Shown piece after piece: positions 40,301 to 49,300 of a DNA stretch of 64,000 nucleotides. Below the pieces are notes generated by a model, which saw only the letters and a list, made by a program, of their open reading frames with translations, did no database searches and had not been told where the DNA came from. Origin of the DNA: Symsagittifera roscoffensis (taxonomy: Eukaryota > Xenacoelomorpha > Acoela > Convolutidae). The first letter of the stretch is position 1. Every line of letters starts with the position of its first letter. The position numbers were made by a program, and so were the translations under genes. The stretch is from the NCBI RefSeq assembly GCF_963678635.1, contig NC_087063.1, positions 82,631,574-82,695,573 on the forward strand, in the 5' to 3' direction.

Positions 40301-43300
40301 GTATATTTTGAAGGAGGGCTTAAGATGGAGATTTAGATTTCTCGTTAGATTTCAACAATCTTCATTTAATGCCAAAGAAAAAAATATATAAAAAACATTA
40401 GAAAATTAGCCAACAGAAACAAAGCTGACCCACCTCAACGCCGAAATCCTACCGAAAAATTTCGGAACAGATAAAAAATACTTTGCAACACATAACGATC
40501 ATCCAAGGTACATATGCTGCTAATGGAGTAAGCCATGCTAAAGCGCTTATAGAATCTACCATTTGACAATTCTGTGAACAAAGTTACTTACCGGAAAAAA
40601 ATAGTCTAGTACCCGGTTGCAATACCCTTGCTCATCGCAAGGGTAATCAAGCAGTTATTGAAAATTTAGTAGTGCTTCCAACCTCTCAAGTTCGGCTTCA
40701 CAGAGAGCATATTCGAGTGGAAAACAAAAATCCAACAAAAACATTTTATGGGGTAGATGATTCATTACGAAGATCAAAGCTAGATGCCACTTGATTGTTC
40801 AACACGAAAAGCACCTCCAGTTCTTGTGCCTGAAGTCGGCAGAATTTTTAAAAAGACTGCTGGTTTATTTGGCTTGAGCGCAGCAATTAGATGAAGATGG
40901 ATTGCATTTACATTTCGCATGCGAAAAATTGAGGTTTATTTTTTCGACACTCAAAATTGGCAGAATAAGATTCAGTTTCTTTCACTGAACACAGCATTGA
41001 AAAGTGAATTTTCATTTCTTTACTAATGTAACCTACGGATAAAATAAGTCGCGATAGGCCTTGTATTTTTTACATAGATGCGAAGCTTCGTTTCACAAAC
41101 ACTGGCCAGAACACTATAAAAAGGTCTATAAAGTTCAATAAGAAAAGATAGAAATAAGCCTAGAATTAGTAAAAATTCGGTTACGTCTCTGATTCGACCT
41201 GCGACTTACAGATTATGAGTTTCACGCATTAACCACTCAACTACGGACGCTTAATAAACACAGAGGCAAACCGGAGTTTCGCACCACTTGCGATGCAACA
41301 CAATTTACAAAAAAAACATACGTCGAAAATAAAAGAAAAAACTTAGTGAACCAAAATTTTCGTTTGTCCCGATTAAGGACGCCTAGGTGCTATTTAAAGC
41401 TGGAGGTAGGTTTTTGACAGTTTTGAAACTTTTATACTGATGCGGGATGAAATGCGTAATTTCAGAAATTGGACTTTGCCCAAAACCTTAGTTGTTTCTC
41501 TACTAAAACAAAGGAAAAGAATAAGAAAACTTTGAGATTTTTGAAATTTCTTAAGTACATAACTTTCTTCTTACAAAAAAAGTGAGGAATAGACTCTTCT
41601 GCAGAAAAAATTGGCAAAAAACTCAGTTTTCGATTGAATTTTTCATCTCAGATTTGAAAGGGTACTTTTCAAGAAAGTTCCAAAACTTTCCAAAAAAAAA
41701 CAGTCGAAGTTCAAAAAAATGATTTTCCGAAGTTCGTTTTTTTTCTCCTAAGGGCAGTTTGTGACCGGTAAAGTAGAGAAGAATCTCAAAATCTGGTTTC
41801 TTGATTGATTCCTGAGAATTGACCGGTAATTTTTGAGAAAATTCAAAAACCACAAGCACTCGCAACAAATAAAACAGAGAGCAGATTCTTTGAAATTTCC
41901 AATGCTACGGAACGTGATAACAGCTAAAGTGCTACCAAATCAGTGGACACTTTTAATGAACACTTTTATTTGGAAGTTAGATTAGAAAAAAAGAGGGTTC
42001 CTACTAATACACTTCGCTCGCAACCTCGCCAATGTAGAAAAAGAAATCACTTTCTCACTCTGGAATTTGTTTTTGAAATAATATATTACATTAGCTGGCA
42101 GGTTCAAGTTAAATACCTGGATCACTTTTTGTTATACTTCGAACAGTATTTATAATATATTTCAAAAGCCGCATTTTTTGGCAAAGTGAAAAATTTTGAA
42201 TTTTTGGGTAGCACTCTATCTGGCAGAGTAATGTATTTACAAAAAAACTATGTTAATAGCATGAACAATTGATTGGAATTGAAATGACTATATTGTGCGT
42301 TATAGTTCTCAAATTTAAACAGAGGCGAAGCTTTGCTTTGCAAACACTAGCATAAACACGGCAAAAATCACTCTATAAAGTGCAATAAAAAATAGAAATA
42401 AGCCTCGAAAATTCGGCCATGTCTCGGGTTAAATCTCAGACTTAAGGCGACCTAGAGAATCTGCGTCTGAAGGTTTAACCACTCAGCCAAGGAAGCTTAA
42501 TAAATAACAAACACTAGCTTCATATAAAGCATAGAACAGATCGTGATTATAGCAAAAGTGCCACCAAATAATGAACAATTTGCCACCAAATATTTAACAC
42601 TTTCATTTTCGAAATAGGTTAGAAACAAAAAGAAAGTTCGTACTAAAACACCAACGCTCGCAAGATCGCTTGTCCAAATAAATGCACTATACTCAAAATT
42701 GCCACCTTTTATAACAAATCATTATATTTCAATCATTTGGCAGTTCAAATGGCATCTCACGTAGTACCGCCAAAAAAACAACCTGCCTGTTCTGTCACCT
42801 ACCCTTTGGATTAACAGTGAACAAGCAAACCCGCCTCCATTAATCAATTGGCTCGCAAAAAAATTAGTTGTTGTTCTGATCAAGCAATGAAACTTTGAAC
42901 GATATCAAGTTGAGCCATATCGTAAATCAAGCAAGCTAATGAGTCATTTCTAAGCAAGCAATTCAAGCTATAAAACTTCAAAATATTTCAAAATGCTTTA
43001 TGAAGCAAATCGGATGGCGACACTTAAGGTTTTTCTGAGCAAGCTTCTAAAGCTATGAAACTATGAAATATTTCAAGTTATTTCATTGACTGAATCAGTT
43101 CGAAAAAAATTTAAGTTCAAGCTATTTTATAAGCCGAATCAGTTTGCTAAAAGCTTAAAGATTTCTAAGCAAGCTATTCAAGCTATGAAATTTTGAATTT
43201 TCTTAAGTTGTTTCGTAGAAAAAATCAGTTCGCGAAAAAATTCAGTCTATCTAATGGAAGCTATTAGAGCTATGCACATTTGAAATATTTCAAGTTATTT

Positions 43301-46300
43301 CGTGCACCAAATTGGTTCACGTAAAGTTTAAGTTTTTCTAAGCCAGCTTTTAAAGCTATGAAACTTTTTCAAATGAATTTATAGACTGATTCAGTTCGCA
43401 CAAAATTGAAGTTTTTATAGGCAAACTTTTAAAGCAATGAAAGTTCGAATTATTTCAAATTATTTTAACGACTGAATCGTTTTGCGAATTTTTAAAGCTC
43501 TGAAAATTTATCTTAGCGAATTTTTAAAGCTCTGAAAACTTAGAAATTCAAGTTATTTCAAACGTCAAATCAGTTTACAAAAAACTTTCTTACAAAATAT
43601 TTCCAAAATTTTGCTTAAAAATTAAGTTTTTCGCAAAACGAATTGGTCTACGAGGTAGCTTGAAAAATTTCAACGTGTTTCTGAGCACGCTATTCATGTG
43701 ATGAAACTTTGAAAAAGCCGAGTTGTTTCATAGAGCAATTCGACTGGCAAGAAGTTTCAGTTTGTGTAAGCAGGCTATTCAAGCTAAAATTTTTTTTTTT
43801 GAAATATTTCAAAATTTTCCTTGACCGGTTTTAGTTTTGTTAAAAGGTTAAAATCGTCTTAGCAAGCAATTAAAGCTCTGAAACTTTTAAATATTTCAAA
43901 TTATTTCAAAGGCAAACCGGTTTGCGAAAAGTTTGCTTAATTTTTCTCAGCATGCTATTCATGTGATGAAATGAAGTCAAGTTGTTTCATAGAGACAATC
44001 GACTGGCGAGAAGTTTCAGTTTTTCCAAGCAAGCTATTGAGTTAATAAAACTTTGAATTATCTTGAGTTTTCACAGAGAAAAATCGATTGGCAAAAGGCT
44101 TATGTTTTTTCTTAGCAAGCTATGCCAACAATGAAACTTTGAAATATTTCAAAACATTTCAAAGCGCAAATCGGTTTGCAAACAGCTAGTTTTTCTAGCA
44201 AAGGGGTTGCTATTTTTAGCTGGTTCCTTTCAGAAAGAAACCAAATCTGAAAAGGCAAAACGTCTGAAAAAATGGACGGGTATTTTATAGCCTTGAAAAT
44301 GAATTGAGTGCATCTTGTCTAAAGTATTGAATTTTTGTGAAAAATAATTCAAGAATATTCCAGACCTAAGAAAATTTGAAAGTTCGAGAACATTCTTGGC
44401 TTCTCTTAAACGTTAAGCCTAAAGAATTTTTTAATATTGCATTCGTTAAAGCTTAAACATTGCGTTCAGTTAAACATTGCGTCCATAGCGCATTCCGTCT
44501 TTCATTTAATATATAATATTTGAGCAGTTCTTTCATCGAAAATAGTGTATTCGGGCAAAATTTTCCTCAAACAATAGGTATTTGATTATACAGTAGTTGA
44601 TGGGCGAGCTGCAAATTATTGCTCAAAAATTATTTACACGAAGGCGAAGCTTCGCAAACACTAGCAGGAACAAGAGAAAAAGCAGCTTTATACAATAAGA
44701 AGTATAAATAAGACTCAAATTAGCAAAAAATCGGCTGCCTCTTGAGATTAAGAGTCAGAGGCACTAACCACTCAGCTACAGAAGCTTGTTAGTACATAGA
44801 AAACACTAGCCACAATTAAAGCAGTGATAGACGCTATGCTATTTCCAATGCCACAGTGAAATTTCCAAATAAGTGAACACTTTTATTTGCGAGTTAAAAA
44901 GAAGTTTCGTAATAACACACTTAGCTGTCACTAGTGTAAGAATTCTGAGTTTCCGAATTTCGCTAAAAAATCATATTATTTGACTGCATGTGCATCTGCA
45001 CAGTTTCGATAACTCAATGCAAACTGAATCAAGTTATTTCTAAAAGTATTACGACGGTTCTCATTATTTTACTTCATGGCAAAAATCTAAGCAAGATGAG
45101 CCTGCTTAGTTTAAAACACGCTTACTAACAGGCATTTCGCGGTTCTTCTTCGTTTTAATTCTGAGGTTGGCTATCTTCTTCTCCAAGAAGTCATCTGCCT
45201 TCACAAACACTAGTTGCTTTGTCATGAACCAGTCGGGAAGAGCGGCAAAGAATCGGGCGAAGGGTTTCACAGCTTTCCCGAAGGTCCCGCGAGTGTCTAC
45301 GATTACAGTGAAACCTTTCGACTTGCCCTCAGGCCTGAAAAACAAATTTTCAAAAAAAACAACATTTTTTTCCGAAATACGAGATTTTTGAAGCAATAAA
45401 ATTGTCCGTGAATTATCTTCAACACAAAACATTTGAATGCTGAATAATCTGTAAGTGTTCCAAAAATAAATAAATGAATTTGCATGAAGAATGTTTTTTT
45501 GACAATTTTGACAATAGTTTTTGTTATTAACAGTCTGATAAAAACATGAGCTCACTTGGAAATGGAGCTGAAATACATCAGTGTTTCCAGAAGTGAATTC
45601 TGATTGGTCGACAACTCTTGCTTCGTCACCCGGTTTGGTATTGTCACAATGGCACAGCCCGAGTAGTCTTCGGCTCCTATCAGATTGGCCAGATTTTGCC
45701 TCAGCATGGATTCCACTTCGCTTGCTCTATGCTGGGTTGGAGTGGAATCACATCGCAGCAGCGTCGGTGTCGGAGTGAGGCTCTGTGCAGCTGAACAATT
45801 GGCCATGATATTTATTTCGAACATTTATTGCTTCAACCAATATCAAAAAAGAGAAAAAACACCAAAGCTTATGATGGGTTTTTTGCGCAAAATCATCTAC
45901 CCTATAGAAAAATTTGAGAGGCACTTAGCGTAGTGGTAGGACATTATCTTCGAGAGCGTCAGATCGTGCACTCGATTCCCTGCCATGACAATGATAGTGT
46001 GTGAGGACGAACTCTCACATGACCTCTAGCTTCAGGTCTACCACAACCTGGCCAATTTCGGCACCAATAGTGTGAGTTAGAACCGATGTGGTTAACTCAT
46101 AGAGTAATTTCGGATAGGGTACACCATCTGCTCGTCACGCTATCTTATTTTCGGCCGGATAGATTCGTGCAACTTCTTAGTTTAATACCGATCCTAGTCC
46201 TACTCTTATACGTACTAGTCTCAGGGTGTTTAACTAGTCTCTGCTAGGCTCAATAGATCTAGGGTATACTGGTTTATTGCGGCTGCTGAAGTTCTCTTGG

Positions 46301-49300
46301 AGAGGCAACTAATTTCTAAGTTAAATTCAAATCTCTCTGGTGCTGAAATTACAAGTAATTTCAGCACTTACAAATAAGTGGGTTGTTAGTTAGATGGATT
46401 ATGATTGGTTAATATTAAATATTTTACAGTGGTAAAACATTTAATTTATCCAATTATAAAATGTAGTTTAGATCAGGTTCCAAGTGGTACCACGTGATTG
46501 CTCTAGACGCAAACACAACGGCCTTGTGTCGCATATTTTCGCTGAACACAATTAGTCAGTCTGTAAAATGCGGAAATAAGAGAGACGGAGTATGCGTAGA
46601 CATGCTTATCGCAGAAACCACAAAAAACTCCTAAGGTATCGAATGTGGCATCAGATTGCAGCCTTTTCAGTCAAAACTCTAATTCCAAACAGTCACAAAA
46701 AATATCAGATGAGAAAAGAATAAAATAACGATGCTCAAAAACATTATAATGCAAAGAAAATCATATTGCAAAAAATATCAGAAAGCACGTATCAAAAAAT
46801 TGTCGAGATGATCAGACGTCCAAACTTTTTACCAACGAGGAGGTTTCATCCAGAAAGCATTTGGGTTTAATTATGTTCTTAAACATAGCTAGCAGGCTGT
46901 TTCAAAAGTGTAAGTGAACTCAAGGATTATTGAAAAATTATCAAAATAATACATATCTTTAAAGTTCATAGAAATTTCCCTTCTTTACAATTTGGGTAAA
47001 CTAGTTCAACGGAAAATTTTTTAGTCCTCCTGGAATACTTCAAATTAAAACCGACGATTGAAAAAATAATTTGCATCACTTTAAAGTTCCTTGAGATACT
47101 TTTGTACAGAACAATTTGAGAACCCTAGTTTAATGATTTTAATTTTTTATTCACCTTGATTTAAAAAATTTTATACAGAGGCGAAGCTGAGCTTTGCACC
47201 ACTCGTGATACAACAAATACTGAGGGTTTAAACAGCATGACACTCAACAGCAAGCAAAAATGACTTCCAACTATGTTACATTAACAAATATGGAACATAT
47301 GAATCAAGAAAAAAGAAGAATTTTTCAGAGGTCAAATTAGTGTTGAATTTGCGCGTTCAAAAATTGGGCGCCAGGGTCTATCGATTTCATGAACAATACC
47401 GGAAAAAAGTAGGAAACAAGATATTTGGCATATAAGCCGACAGAATTAAGGCCGGCAGCCAATAAGGTGAAATTGATTTATATATTGGTGATCCATTTAT
47501 TGCTCATTAAGCACCCACCACGAGTGCCATATATGTACTGAAGGCAAGGTGGTATACACATTTTGGAAGCTGAACAAAGAAACTAAAACCATCAGCAGAG
47601 AAACTAAACCATCATAAAAAATGAAAATAACGAAATTCTATAATTATACATGCCAACAGATCTATCAAAATGAAAGAAGATGGTTTTGAAAACAAAAACA
47701 TACCCAGACAATATAATGAAAAGTAATCATCTGACGAAAACTTAGCAAGCAGTAACAGAGCTGAAAATTCTGAACAAAAACCATTCAAGCTGAAAAAAAT
47801 TCGAACAAAACTTGAATCTAATTAGAAATTTCGAGTTTCCTTCTCCCTCATACAAAAAAGCTAATTCCGAAAAGGAAAGATATTTAAAACACTATTGACC
47901 TCAAAACATGCTTATTAATTGCAACAGAGAGGCGTAGGATTTGCAAAGTGAAATACACAGACAAAAGAATCAAATACGGACAACGGAATCCAGTGAATCA
48001 ACATGACATACAATAAGCAAAAAAAACACTAATAATCGCAAAACTTTATTCGTCTGAGTTAAACATGCTAAGAATAAAACCATCGAAATCAGAGGGGTAG
48101 GATTTGCAACGAGGTTAAAGTGGTGAAGGAGTCCTGTGAACAAAGTTGTTTACCGGAAACGTCTAGTACCTGATTTCAATACCCTTGCTTATTGCAAGGG
48201 TAATAAAACCCACTTCCGAAATAAAATAACATTCCATTTATCTGTGCTAATTACTATCGTTGCTTTTAAGAGCCTAGTTGCCCTTTCACATAAAAAAGAA
48301 ACAATTTTTACCGAGCCTCTAAATAAACAAAGAAAAGAAAAATTTATTTCTCCATAAATCGTGATTCAAGTTCAAGTGAAACAATTATTGTCGGAATATT
48401 TAACGAAAACGAAGAGCGTATTAAGGCTAGGTAAACGCCACTGAAAGTCTACCCTAATATTTATTTCTAGGTTACCTTGTTTTTGTTGGTTTCAAGGTTA
48501 TGGGTAGAAAATGCTACCCGAGAAAACCAAAAAAAGTATACTTTTAAAAGAAAAGGGTTGAATGGAGGGATTAAAAATGCTTACGTTTTATAAATGTTTA
48601 CCAGCAGAACAGTCCATCGGATACAAGAGATTATCTCTTTTTGTTCTCCACTTATTGCGGCAACTGAAAACGGGCCCTGCTGGCTTCATGGTTTTCTCCC
48701 ATACTGTTCCAATTTGGTTTCCAAATAAATATACGGTTTCCAAATAAATATACATACCAATTTGAACAGTAAAATAATTTTCATGTTCATTCAACTTATC
48801 AAAGAACGAATATCATACAAATATTTTAGATTTTCTAATTCTAAAAGAGGTTGATTCGTTTATTAAGCTTTTTTCATAATTATATCACAAGACGTTAAAA
48901 CTTTGACCTAGACAGAAGGAAGCAAGAGAAGAAAAAAAAGGAAAAATTGTTTTCCGGATTTTTTTTTTAATATCTCGGAAACTAGAACGTTTTGGAGGTT
49001 CATATGGGGAAAAGTCTAATCCCGATTCCCTTGCAAAACGTACAAATAACTAGTCTTCAACACGACAAATAGCGTTTGAGTGTGAACTGGACGGTAACAC
49101 GAACAGTATAGGGTTTTCATATGATAGGACAATAGACTCTCTCAGCTTCTCTTGAGGTAACTAAAATCGGCCAAAAAAAAACATTTTACGCCATAGTTCC
49201 TTCCAGTCATTTCATGGCGTGGACTGAAAAAATCTCACACAATCACCAGATGGAAAAAATAGTTATATAACATTCCAGTTATTGATCATACTATCCTTGA

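Larger units (their letters stand above)
38803..45129. other. Intron 3, 6.3 kb
   Basis: The largest intron of the giant gene, filled with family A and B elements (39.7, 41.1, 42.3 and 44.6 kb) and the 86-bp minisatellite. No coding exon recognised. Confidence 0.6.
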
